The notes beneath the pieces were generated by a model, which ran no database searches, had not been told where the DNA came from, and worked only from the letters and a program-made list of their open reading frames with translations. This document shows, in pieces, positions 9,974 through 18,144 of a DNA stretch of 64,000 nt (positions are counted from its first letter, which is position 1; every line of letters begins with the position of its first letter). The position numbers and the translations under genes were made by a program. The DNA is from Pseudomonas sp. S04 (GTDB lineage Bacteria > Pseudomonadota > Gammaproteobacteria > Pseudomonadales > Pseudomonadaceae), in assembly GCF_009834545.1 (NCBI RefSeq), contig NZ_CP019427.1:3044001-3108000 (forward strand), read 5' to 3'.

Positions 9974-10954
9974 TCAAGCCGGGACCGCGACTTTGTCGAG
10001 CAGGCGGTCGAGCACCTGATCGGCCGTCACGCCATCGGCCACGGCGTCGTAGCTCAATTGCAGGCGATGGCGCAGCACCGGATGGACCACGGCGCGCACA
10101 TTGTCCGGGGTGACGAAGTCCTGGCCTTGCAGCCAGGCATCCGCGCGTGCGCAGCGATCCAGGCCAATGCCGCCACGCGGGCTGGCGCCGATGGCGATCC
10201 AGCGGCCGAGGTCGGCGTCGTAGTCGGCCGGGTGGCGGGTGGCATTGATCAAATCGATCAGGTAGCGATCGATGGCCGGCGCCACGCTGATGGCACTGAC
10301 TTCACGGCGTGCAGCAAAGATCACTTCCTGGCTCAGGGTAAATCCTGCTGGCGCCGCGGTCTTGGCGCCCAGGGCCTGCTCCTCTTCACGCAGCAGGCGC
10401 AGGACCTGGCTTTCGTTGTCCGCGCTCGGGTAATCCAGCAGGACCTTCATCAGGAAGCGGTCCATCTGCGCTTCGGGCAGCGGGTAGGTGCCTTCCTGTT
10501 CGATCGGATTCTGGGTCGCGACCACAATAAACAGCTCGGGCAGCACGTGGCTGTTGCCGGCCACGGTGATCTGGCGTTCCTCCATGGCTTCGAGCAGCGC
10601 CGCCTGGACCTTGGCCGGGGCCCGGTTGATTTCGTCCGCCAGGATCAGGTTGCCGAACAACGGGCCTGGCTGGAACTGGATCTGGTTCTGCCCGTCGACC
10701 TGGTGCAGCACCTCGGCGCCGGTGATGTCGGAGGGCAGCAGGTCAGGGGTGAACTGGATCCGGCTCATCTTCGCATCCAGGTGCTTGGCCAGCGCCTTGA
10801 CGGTGCGGGTCTTGGCCAGTCCAGGCAAGCTTTCGAGCAGCAGGTGGCCGTTGGCCAAGAGACCGAGCATGATCTGGCGGATGACCTGATCCTGGCCAAG
10901 TACCGCTTCGGCAATGCTGGCTTGCAGGGCGTTGATGTCATTAAGCGCTGTCAT
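9974..10954 (-). CDS. moxR: MoxR-family AAA ATPase
   Basis: A 326-residue MoxR ATPase. The Walker A equivalent is LLESLPGLAKT (G-x4-GKT type variant of MoxR proteins), Walker B is LILADEINRAPAKVQAALLEAMEE, and sensor 1 is VVATQNPIEQEGTYPLPEAQ. It is the first gene of a six- to eight-gene minus-strand operon (moxR, DUF58, DUF4381, two vWA proteins, BatD, HAD phosphatase, perhaps the sulfatase). MoxR proteins act as chaperone-like ATPases in maturation of protein complexes. About 160 bp separate it from the next gene; no convincing promoter motif was identified there. Confidence 0.92.
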   Translation of the reverse strand: MTALNDINALQASIAEAVLGQDQVIRQIMLGLLANGHLLLESLPGLAKTRTVKALAKHLDAKMSRIQFTPDLLPSDITGAEVLHQVDGQNQIQFQPGPLFGNLILADEINRAPAKVQAALLEAMEERQITVAGNSHVLPELFIVVATQNPIEQEGTYPLPEAQMDRFLMKVLLDYPSADNESQVLRLLREEEQALGAKTAAPAGFTLSQEVIFAARREVSAISVAPAIDRYLIDLINATRHPADYDADLGRWIAIGASPRGGIGLDRCARADAWLQGQDFVTPDNVRAVVHPVLRHRLQLSYDAVADGVTADQVLDRLLDKVAVPA

Positions 10955-11113
10955 GGGACGGTCCTTTGCGTAGACGGGTTAAAACATGAACGTTGGCATA
11001 ACCGGGATAAACGATAGACCCAAGTTTCAACTACCACTAATAAGATCATCCCGGTGAATGGCCAAAGACTGGACCCGGACGTATCCTTGAAGATCCCATC
11101 GCTCAGCTCTCTC

Positions 11114-12019
11114 TTACCAGGCGTACTGAAGACGCAAGGTCCAGGTGTTGACGTCCGGCGAACCGCTGCGTTCGGCGACGGTGTCGGAATAGGCGATCAG
11201 GCCGCCGAACTGCGGCGAGAGCATAAAGCCCAGGCTGGCGCCGAGGATGCCGTTCTCTTGCTTGTTGTCCTGCCAGTCACCGTTGATCCGGGTTTCGCCG
11301 CCGCGGTTGTAGGTGGCATCCAGCGATGCCCACAGCGCACGGTTGAAGGTGTAGCTGTAGTGTCCTTCAATGGCGTATAGGGCCTTTTGTTCGAGCGTGC
11401 CGTCGCCGTGGTAGTCATCGTTGTCGCCGTACAGCGAGACGTAGGTGTTGAGCTCCAGCCAGGTCGGGCCGATTGGCGTGCCAAAGGCAATTTCCGGCTT
11501 GAAGGCCCAGCGGTTGGCGCCGATGTTGATCACCCGGTTCTTGTCATAGTCGCCCGTGGGGGCGGTGACCCAGAGTGCGCCGGTGAGGAAGGTTTCCGGG
11601 GTCCAGTTGGCAAACTCCTCCTGGGTCAGCGCCGGGCCGCCGAAGATATTGTGCACCAGCACTACCTGGGTGTCGGCCATGCCGCCGTTGCGCTTGGTGC
11701 CCTTGAAGAACTCGGCGTTGTCGAACGAGGCGCAGATGTCGGCGTAAGGCTGCAGGACCTGGATCGCGCTGTTGCGCCCGTCAATGGCGAACGAGCGGGC
11801 AAATCGGGCGATGTACAGGTCGGCATTGACCGACAGGCCGTCTAGCGGCAACGCGGTGTCGATCGGGGTGTTGCTGTCGATCCGGTTGTAATAGCCGAAG
11901 ACCATGTTCAGGTCGGTCGGCAGGTTCTGCCAGTCCCGGGCGTTGTCGGCAGCGGCGAGAACAGGTGTCAACGCCAGGGTGAAGACGCCCAAGCGACCCA
12001 GTTTGGAGGTAAAACCCAT
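11114..12019 (-). CDS. Outer-membrane beta-barrel protein, phenol MetA-degradation family type
   Basis: A 301-residue protein with a signal peptide (VLAAADN cleavage region) and alternating polar/aromatic strands, ending in LRLQYAW with a C-terminal aromatic residue as in outer-membrane barrels. The pattern (NVFGYYNR-like start, LTGALWVTAPTGDY, LELNTYVSLYGDNDDYHGDGT, YSYTFNRALWASLDATYNRGGE) resembles the MetA-pathway-of-phenol-degradation transporter family. It is the last of three minus-strand genes with short gaps, together with the DUF1254 protein and another barrel-like protein. The cargo is unknown. Confidence 0.75.
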   Translation of the reverse strand: MGFTSKLGRLGVFTLALTPVLAAADNARDWQNLPTDLNMVFGYYNRIDSNTPIDTALPLDGLSVNADLYIARFARSFAIDGRNSAIQVLQPYADICASFDNAEFFKGTKRNGGMADTQVVLVHNIFGGPALTQEEFANWTPETFLTGALWVTAPTGDYDKNRVINIGANRWAFKPEIAFGTPIGPTWLELNTYVSLYGDNDDYHGDGTLEQKALYAIEGHYSYTFNRALWASLDATYNRGGETRINGDWQDNKQENGILGASLGFMLSPQFGGLIAYSDTVAERSGSPDVNTWTLRLQYAW

Positions 12020-12062
12020 CGCTGTGCTCCTTGCAGAAGGTAATTCGGCTGGGCCGGCTTGA

Positions 12063-13466
12063 TCAGTTGATCGGTGTCAGTGCTGGCTGTTTCCACTGGC
12101 CATTGGCGACTTCGGGCTTGGGCAGGTACAAGCGCAATACCGCATAGAACGGGCCGTGGGGTGCTGGCAACCAGTTGCTGCGCTGCTCCTTGAGTGGCAC
12201 CGAGTGCTGCACGTAGAGGGTCAAGCCGCCATCGGCATCGCGCTTGAGGTTGGGCAGCATGCGTGAATTGATCAGGTAGCGTTGCTGGTGGTTGGCTACC
12301 AGCAGCTTGCTCTTGCCGTCGTACATGGTCAGCGACCAGAAGGCATCCGCCGGCGGCAATTGGTCCTTGGCAAAGTGCAGGGTGTAGCTGTGCTTGGCGC
12401 CGTTGGCCGGTTTGCCGCTGCTGTCGACGAAGTAACCGATATACGCCGCTTCATCGGCGGAGTTGCCGAAGATGCCCATGTTGGCGCCCGCGTAGCGGTA
12501 CAGGTAGTTGTTGTTCAGGTGATCACGGGTGCCGAAGAAGTCGCCGCTGACGACCTGATGGGTGTCCACCTGGTCTTTCTTGAAGGCGGCGAACTCGGCC
12601 TTGGCGTCACTGATGCCATCGTCCAGGGCCTTGCGTTGTTCGACACTGAGGGTCTTGAGGTCGAACGGCTGGCCGGCAACGATGCCGATCCTGGCGAAAC
12701 GCGCGAGCAGGTCTTTCTCGGAGTCCTGGGCCGGGGCGAAGGCCAGCATGAAATTCAGGTAGCGGAACAGCTCCGGGCTGTCGGTCATGCTGGCGGTCGG
12801 TTTCGGCCAACTGATCTTCGCCGGGGTCGCCGGTGCCGGTTGCTTGAGGTATTGGCTCAGGGTCTGGACCTTGTAGTTGCCCTGGATTTTCCGGACCTTT
12901 TCCAGGTCTTTGTCATCGAACAGTTGGGTGCGATAGAGGGCGTAGGCGATGTTGCTTTCGCTGCGCACCACGCGATCGATGTTGACCGGTTGCTGGCCTT
13001 TCCAATCCGGCCCGACCACCATGAAGTGTCCGCCTTTGTTACCGGTGCTGCGGGTGCCCAGGTACGCGAAGTTGTGCGTGAAGAGGTCGATCAGTTGCAC
13101 CGAGTAATAACGCTCCTCGGCTATCTGCGGCAAAGTCAGGACCAGCGGTTCGGCGCGCAGGTCCATCCACACGAAGGAGTAGGGGGTGTCCGAGTTGGGC
13201 GTGACAAACGCAGTGTCCTTGGGCGTGAACACCTTGGCGGTGTTGCCGATACGGTTGAACGGTGCCTTGAAATTCGCCCCTGTCTTGTCCACGGCCTGGG
13301 TGTACAGGGTCTTGTACATCTCCACCACCGGGAAGCCGTAGAGGTAGGCCTCCTTGGCGATCCCGCGGGCCTCTTCGGGGCTGGCCGTGAAATCGGCCCA
13401 GGCGCTGGCGCTGAGCAGCAGCGAGACGCCAGCGAGCAACAGACGGGTCGGTTTTGCAAAAGTCAT
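12063..13466 (-). CDS. DUF1254/DUF1214 periplasmic protein
   Basis: A 467-residue protein with a signal peptide (SASAWA cleavage region). The N-terminal part has the DUF1254 sequence (AYLYGFPVVEMYKTLY, NSDTPYSFVWMDLRAEP) and the C-terminal part the DUF1214 sequence (AFWSLTMYDGKSKLLVAN, QRSNWLPAPHGPFYAVLRLYLPKP). No enzymatic activity is firmly known for this family. It lies between two outer-membrane barrel-like genes, 43 and 24 bp from each, so an envelope role together with them is likely. Confidence 0.85.
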   Translation of the reverse strand: MTFAKPTRLLLAGVSLLLSASAWADFTASPEEARGIAKEAYLYGFPVVEMYKTLYTQAVDKTGANFKAPFNRIGNTAKVFTPKDTAFVTPNSDTPYSFVWMDLRAEPLVLTLPQIAEERYYSVQLIDLFTHNFAYLGTRSTGNKGGHFMVVGPDWKGQQPVNIDRVVRSESNIAYALYRTQLFDDKDLEKVRKIQGNYKVQTLSQYLKQPAPATPAKISWPKPTASMTDSPELFRYLNFMLAFAPAQDSEKDLLARFARIGIVAGQPFDLKTLSVEQRKALDDGISDAKAEFAAFKKDQVDTHQVVSGDFFGTRDHLNNNYLYRYAGANMGIFGNSADEAAYIGYFVDSSGKPANGAKHSYTLHFAKDQLPPADAFWSLTMYDGKSKLLVANHQQRYLINSRMLPNLKRDADGGLTLYVQHSVPLKEQRSNWLPAPHGPFYAVLRLYLPKPEVANGQWKQPALTPIN

Positions 13467-13490
13467 GGCACTGTCCTGTGGGTCGCGCGG

Positions 13491-14282
13491 TTATTTGCCG
13501 AAGGTCACGTTGATGCCGGCAAACAGCGTGAACTGCGGCAGGCCATCGCCCTTGCGCTCGACCGTCCATTGCGGTTCAACGAAGGCGTTGATGATGTTGC
13601 TGCCGGATTTCCAGGCCTTGCCCGCACCAAAACCGATGGGGATGTAATGGGTGTTGTTCTTCAGGTCGAAGGTCCAGGTGCCCGTGGAGCGCAGGTACCA
13701 GCCTTTTTCCAGGTTGTGCATGAGAAAAGGCTGCAAGGTGGCGGTTTCGACGTGTGCCCGGTCGTGGTCACCAGCGAACGAGCTTTGATACTGCACCAGT
13801 GCGCCCAGCAGGCCACGGGGCGTCGCATCGATGGCCACGGCGGCCAGGCCAGCCTGCCATTTGCCGGTGCCCAACTCATCCTGTTCGGCGGTCGGCGCGG
13901 TGATCTGCGGGCCGATGCCCAACTGCACGCCTTCGGTCTTGAGCAGGAAAATGTCGAACAGGTTCAGATCACCGATGCCGGTGCTGTAGCCACTGTGTGG
14001 ATCGGGGCGGGTACTGATGGGCAGGGTCGCGCGCAGCAACTGCGGGACTGCGATGAAGTCATTGGCGGCCATCGGCAAGGTGCCGCGCAACAAGGCATCG
14101 TTGGTGTGGGCGTTGCTGTCGAAGAGTTGCGGGGTGTAGTAGTCCTGAAGGTTGGCGCCGGGCGCCAGGCTCAGCGGGTTGTTGCTCTTGTTGGCGGTCT
14201 CGGCGTTGTCGGCCAGCGCACCAGCAGCAGGCAGCAGTGTGACGGCCAGCAGCAGGACGCTGCTTGAAATTCCCTTTGACAT
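13491..14282 (-). CDS. Putative outer-membrane barrel / transporter-like protein
   Basis: A 263-residue protein with a signal peptide (AAGALADNAE). Beta-strand-like segments with glycines and aromatic residues run to the end (QFTLFAGINVTFGK). Similar proteins are often labelled neuromedin U or hypothetical in pseudomonads. It is the first gene of the three-gene envelope unit ending at 11114. Function is not known from sequence. Confidence 0.7.
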   Translation of the reverse strand: MSKGISSSVLLLAVTLLPAAGALADNAETANKSNNPLSLAPGANLQDYYTPQLFDSNAHTNDALLRGTLPMAANDFIAVPQLLRATLPISTRPDPHSGYSTGIGDLNLFDIFLLKTEGVQLGIGPQITAPTAEQDELGTGKWQAGLAAVAIDATPRGLLGALVQYQSSFAGDHDRAHVETATLQPFLMHNLEKGWYLRSTGTWTFDLKNNTHYIPIGFGAGKAWKSGSNIINAFVEPQWTVERKGDGLPQFTLFAGINVTFGK

Positions 14283-14558
14283 CGTTCCTTCATATCCCTG
14301 TTGGCTCGATTGATGGTCGATTGCTTTGTAGTATTTATTCTGGAGGGCCGTAGGACGAGTCAGGCTTGGTTAGCATTAAACACGGTAACGACCGCTCGTC
14401 GTCATTAAATATTTCGATATGTGTCGCAGTTCACCTAAATTTCTCGGGCGAAAGTCATTTGAATCATTGGCTTAGGTGATGAGATTACGGTAATGCCCTG
14501 ATGGTTGGGACGGCCCTTGGGCGCGGTTTCGATGGAAGGTTGGCGCTGATGCCGGTAG
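14283..14558. other. Intergenic region, no gene recognised
   Basis: About 280 bases between the barrel gene and the interrupted ORF. The stretch is AT-richer than its surroundings (for example around 14325-14460) and probably holds the promoter of the minus-strand envelope genes, but I see no motif clear enough to name. Confidence 0.4.
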
Positions 14559-14726
14559 ATGGAAATCACGATCAAGGACAAAGCGCGTACATCCGACTAC
14601 GTCCGGGATTTCTGCCTTGAAGGTCGCCATTTTTTGAAGGTTACCCCGGGGCGCATCATCCTTTAGTTTGAGTTTCGATGGGATGGGGAGCTATACCGAT
14701 CCGGCAACTTTTGCGGCCAACGATGA
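14559..14726 (+). pseudogene. Possible degenerate small ORF with one internal stop
   Basis: Starting at ATG 14559 a frame of 35 codons (MEITIKDKARTSDYVRDF...) meets a TAG and then continues in the same frame for 19 more codons (FEFRWDGELYRSGN...) to a TGA at 14724. The composition after the stop still looks coding. No family is recognised and no good ribosome binding site is seen, so this may be a gene remnant or chance. Confidence 0.25.
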
Positions 14727-14746
14727 AGCGGAAGTACTGATCAGTA

Positions 14747-15856
14747 TCAAATGGGCGATCTGGCTCTTGGGCGGCGGATACTTGAAGTATTCAGTCGTTT
14801 CGTGTGTTTTGTGATGTACTTTGCTCGATTAAGTACACTCTGATGAAGCTTGATAATGTTGGTTATTTTAATGGTTTGATCTGTCGCTGATAGCATCTGA
14901 TGGGTGTATTTGCTTATTGCGCTGTCGAAGTGTCCGGTGTAAAGGTAAGTGTCTCCACCATTAGGTAGCAAAATGGCATCCCCTGCTTGGGGGATGCCTC
15001 CTTTGAATTGAAATGTCTCTGCATTGTCATTGAAGTAATTGAAGCGGTTGTGTGCGTGTTCTACGCTTTGCACCCGGCCAGGGGTCAGCGAATATGTGAG
15101 ATCTTTACTGTTAAACAGATTTTCAGCATCGCTTATCAATTTTGTTGATTGTGCTGGAAATTTTGGGTTGCTCACAAGCTGGATGGTTTTTTTAAACATT
15201 TGTATGGCGTGATCTGGTTGAGCACTTTTTACCAGTGCCGGTAGCCCGGTGTTGCTGTTTATCGCGGGTGCTGATGTGTGTGGCATGGGCAGATACTTGA
15301 AGTAGTACGCAAGTAAAGATCCCGGGGCATGCCCTGAGGGGTCTTGTAAATTTATAGGGTTGTGTGAGCAGTATGAATAAGCATTAAATCCACCGTCTCC
15401 AAATGGACTCCAACTGTCTGGGCTGTTAAATCGCATCAACACCGGATTAAACGCCCGATAACCATTGCCCAACAGATAGTGCCCGGTCACTGGATCCCGC
15501 CGCTCACCATTGAACCCCAGCAGGCTCAGCAATCCGCTGTCGGCGGGGTGATGACCATAAGGTGAGTAGGCGATGGGATGACGTACACCGCCACCAAGTG
15601 TATGCAGCACCGAACGCTGCTGGTCTGTGGCCAGTAATGTGGCCGTCATTTGATCCCCGTTACGTTGCAGCTGCGCCAGCAACTGGTCGTCGTGCTGAAT
15701 AATCGTGTGCCGCAACAGCCCTTGGATTTCCGTGGCCAGTCTGCTCTTGCAGTAAAAACGTTGCAGCGGTGACTGCCCGGACGGTGAGGTAGCGACGAGC
15801 CGGTCCAGCGGATCGTAGCGGTAGTAGCAGAGTACGAAGGCACGGTCTGCAGGCAT
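14747..15856 (-). CDS. Orphan Rhs-core protein with variable AT-rich C-terminus
   Basis: A 369-residue protein. Residues 1-175 hold the C-terminal Rhs/YD core (YRYDPLDRLVATSP, LLGFNGERRDPVTGHYLLGN, NPVLMRFNSPDSWSPFG, YSYCSHNPINLQDPSG). The rest is unrelated, AT-rich and rich in Lys, Asn and Thr (ending KRLNTSSIRRPRARSPI), as expected for the exchangeable toxin tip of Rhs or TccC-like proteins. It lacks the large beta-cage repeat region, so it is either a short solo Rhs-core protein, common in pseudomonads, or a displaced toxin tip. No signal peptide. No immunity gene is evident directly downstream on the same strand. Confidence 0.8.
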   Translation of the reverse strand: MPADRAFVLCYYRYDPLDRLVATSPSGQSPLQRFYCKSRLATEIQGLLRHTIIQHDDQLLAQLQRNGDQMTATLLATDQQRSVLHTLGGGVRHPIAYSPYGHHPADSGLLSLLGFNGERRDPVTGHYLLGNGYRAFNPVLMRFNSPDSWSPFGDGGFNAYSYCSHNPINLQDPSGHAPGSLLAYYFKYLPMPHTSAPAINSNTGLPALVKSAQPDHAIQMFKKTIQLVSNPKFPAQSTKLISDAENLFNSKDLTYSLTPGRVQSVEHAHNRFNYFNDNAETFQFKGGIPQAGDAILLPNGGDTYLYTGHFDSAISKYTHQMLSATDQTIKITNIIKLHQSVLNRAKYITKHTKRLNTSSIRRPRARSPI

Positions 15857-16150
15857 GGCGCGAGGTCCTCTGTGCTCATGATTGCGGGCCTTCAGGTTGG
15901 GCGTCGGCGCCAGCGTTGTCTACTGGCAGAACTGCTAGGGAATGCTGTGCGTAAGGGGTGGGGGCGGATTGTCAATGCCGAAGGGGAGGCCGCAGGTCGC
16001 GCCAATTTCAGGGGGCATACTTCGCGGTCAGTACAAGGAATTGTCTGACAGCTTGCTGGGGTAGGCTCACTGGCACATTCGTGGTTAACTTTGGCTCCTC
16101 GCAACACCAGACGATTGTTCATAACCACTGCATTAATAAGGATACTGTTC

Positions 16151-16651
16151 ATGGCTCAAGTCACTCTCAAAGGCAACCCAGTCCAGGTCAACGGCCAACT
16201 GCCACAAGCCGGTGCCAAGGCACCAGCCTTTTCCCTGGTTGCCGGCAATCTGTCGGACGTGACCCTGGCGGACTTCGCCGGCAAACGTAAAGTGCTGAAC
16301 ATTTTCCCAAGCGTCGACACCCCGACCTGCGCGACCTCGGTGCGTACCTTCAACGCCCAGGCCAATGACGTGGCCAACACCGTGGTGCTGTGCATCTCGG
16401 CTGACCTGCCGTTCGCCCAGGCCCGCTTCTGCGGCACCGAAGGCCTGGAAAACGTGCAGAACCTGTCCACCCTGCGGGGTGCCGAGTTCATCGAAAACTA
16501 CGGCGTAGCGATTGCCGACGGTCCACTCAAGGGCCTGACTGCCCGTGCCGTGGTAGTGCTGGACGAAAACGACAACGTGCTGCACAGCGAGCTGGTGAAA
16601 GAAATCGCCGAAGAGCCTAACTACGCAGCAGCGTTGGCCGTTCTCAAGTAA
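16151..16651 (+). CDS. tpx: Thiol peroxidase
   Basis: A 166-residue atypical 2-Cys peroxiredoxin. The peroxidatic cysteine is Cys60 in [14 protein letters not shown] and the resolving cysteine is Cys94 in [15 protein letters not shown], with the spacing seen in E. coli Tpx. It reduces hydrogen peroxide and organic peroxides with thioredoxin. The ATG at 16151 has AAGGA ten bases upstream; the frame is open for 20 codons further but without a better site. It is monocistronic with a terminator immediately downstream. Confidence 0.95.
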   Translation: MAQVTLKGNPVQVNGQLPQAGAKAPAFSLVAGNLSDVTLADFAGKRKVLNIFPSVDTPTCATSVRTFNAQANDVANTVVLCISADLPFAQARFCGTEGLENVQNLSTLRGAEFIENYGVAIADGPLKGLTARAVVVLDENDNVLHSELVKEIAEEPNYAAALAVLK

Positions 16652-16670
16652 TAGGCTTTACAATTATTCA

Positions 16671-16700
16671 CGGCCTGGCTCTGTCCAGGCCGTTTTCATT
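16671..16700 (+). terminator. Rho-independent terminator of tpx
   Basis: Perfect 8-bp stem CGGCCTGG / CCAGGCCG with a 6-base loop, followed by TTTTCATTT, 20 bases after the tpx stop. Confidence 0.9.
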
Positions 16701-16812
16701 TGTGCTTCAGTAATTTAGCAAACACTCGCAAAAGTCAGCTGAAGGTAAATTGCCGGTAAAGGCGCTTTGCTAAAAGGCCTCTAGTGCTTATCTTTCAGCC
16801 TCCCGTATAAAG

Positions 16813-18144
16813 ATGCCCACGCGCCCAATGGTTAATCACTCCATGCAATCCTCCGCTTCCCGTAATTCTCGTCGCTGGCTGTTCGGCCTGCTGGTCCTGC
16901 TGCTGGTTGGCGGCCTGTGCTGGAAATTCTGGCCCAGCAGCTCCGCCAGCAAGGATGCCCCGGCATCCAAGGCGGCGGCCGGCCATACCGGCAGGGCAGG
17001 TGGCATGCGCCCGGGTTTCGGTGGCGCGGCGGGGGCGGTTCCGGTGCGGGTGGCTCCAGCGGTACTCGGCGATTTCCCGCTGTACTACAAGGCCCTGGGC
17101 ACTGTTACCGCGCTCAACACCATCAATGTGCGCAGCCGGGTCGGCGGCGAACTGGTGAAGATCGCCTTCGAAGAAGGGCAGATGGTCAAGGCCGGCGACC
17201 TGCTCGCCGAGATCGATCCGCGCCCGTACCAGAACGCCTTGCTCCAGGCCGAAGGGACCCTGTTGCAAAACCAGGCCCAACTGAAAAACGCCCTGGTGGA
17301 CCTGGAACGCTACCGCGGCCTGTACGCCGAGGACAGCATCGCCAAGCAGACTCTGGATACCGCCGCGGCGCTGGTGGGCCAGTACCAGGGGACGGTCAAG
17401 ACCAATCAGGCGGCGGTCAACGACGCCAAGCTCAACCTTGAATTCACCCGCATCCGCGCGCCGATTACCGGGCGTGTCGGCCTGCGCCAGCTGGACGTCG
17501 GCAACCTGGTGGCGGCCAACGACACCACGGCCCTGGCGATCATCACCCAGACCCAACCGATCAGCGTGGCCTTCACCTTGCCGGAGAACAGCCTCGACGT
17601 CGTGCTGGCCCGCTACCGCTCCGGGGCCAAGCTGCCGGTCGAAGCCTGGGACCGTGGCGACACCCAGTTGCAAGCCACCGGCGTACTGCAGAGCCTGGAC
17701 AACCAGATCGACACCACCACCGGCACTTTGAAATTCAAGGCGCGCTACGACAACCGTGACCAGGCGCTGTTCCCCAATCAGTTCGTCAACGTGCGTTTGC
17801 TCGCTGACACCCTCAAGGGGGTGATCCTGGCACCCTCGGCGGCAATTCAATTCGGCACCAACGGCACGTTTGTCTACGCCCTGGATGGCGACAAGAAAGT
17901 CACCATTCGCCCACTGAAAATCGGCGCCACCGACGGCGACAACACCGTGATCAAGGAAGGCCTCAAGCCGGGTGATCGGGTGGTGCTGGAAGGCACCGAT
18001 CGCCTGAAAGAGGGCAGCGAGGTGGAGGTGGTCAACGACAGCAACCAGGTCCCGGCCGCGCCGACCGATAACCTCCACAGCCAGGCGAGCGATGCCGCGC
18101 CCGCACCAGAGGCCAATGGCAAGGCGCATAAGGGCGGCGCATGA
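16813..18144 (+). CDS. muxA: RND efflux periplasmic adaptor MuxA (MdtA-like)
   Basis: Up to 443 residues. An N-terminal membrane anchor ([18 protein letters not shown]) is followed by a Gly/Ala-rich linker, then the biotinyl-lipoyl half ([39 protein letters not shown]), a coiled-coil hairpin (about residues 140-200), the second lipoyl half ([19 protein letters not shown]) and beta-barrel domains. This is the membrane-fusion protein of the Mux tripartite pump, which in P. aeruginosa exports aztreonam, macrolides, novobiocin and tetracycline. Starts at 16813, 16828 or 16843 are possible; none has a strong ribosome binding site. The stop overlaps the muxB start by four bases. Confidence 0.92.
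   Translation: MPTRPMVNHSMQSSASRNSRRWLFGLLVLLLVGGLCWKFWPSSSASKDAPASKAAAGHTGRAGGMRPGFGGAAGAVPVRVAPAVLGDFPLYYKALGTVTALNTINVRSRVGGELVKIAFEEGQMVKAGDLLAEIDPRPYQNALLQAEGTLLQNQAQLKNALVDLERYRGLYAEDSIAKQTLDTAAALVGQYQGTVKTNQAAVNDAKLNLEFTRIRAPITGRVGLRQLDVGNLVAANDTTALAIITQTQPISVAFTLPENSLDVVLARYRSGAKLPVEAWDRGDTQLQATGVLQSLDNQIDTTTGTLKFKARYDNRDQALFPNQFVNVRLLADTLKGVILAPSAAIQFGTNGTFVYALDGDKKVTIRPLKIGATDGDNTVIKEGLKPGDRVVLEGTDRLKEGSEVEVVNDSNQVPAAPTDNLHSQASDAAPAPEANGKAHKGGA

Noticed and set aside
12282..14267. 661-codon open frame opposite the DUF1254 and barrel genes
   Set aside because: It spans two real genes on the other strand and has no recognisable domain or ribosome binding site.
15892..16152. 86-codon frame upstream of the Rhs gene
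   Set aside because: Low-complexity Ser/Arg/Pro composition, no ribosome binding site, and it overlaps the tpx leader region.
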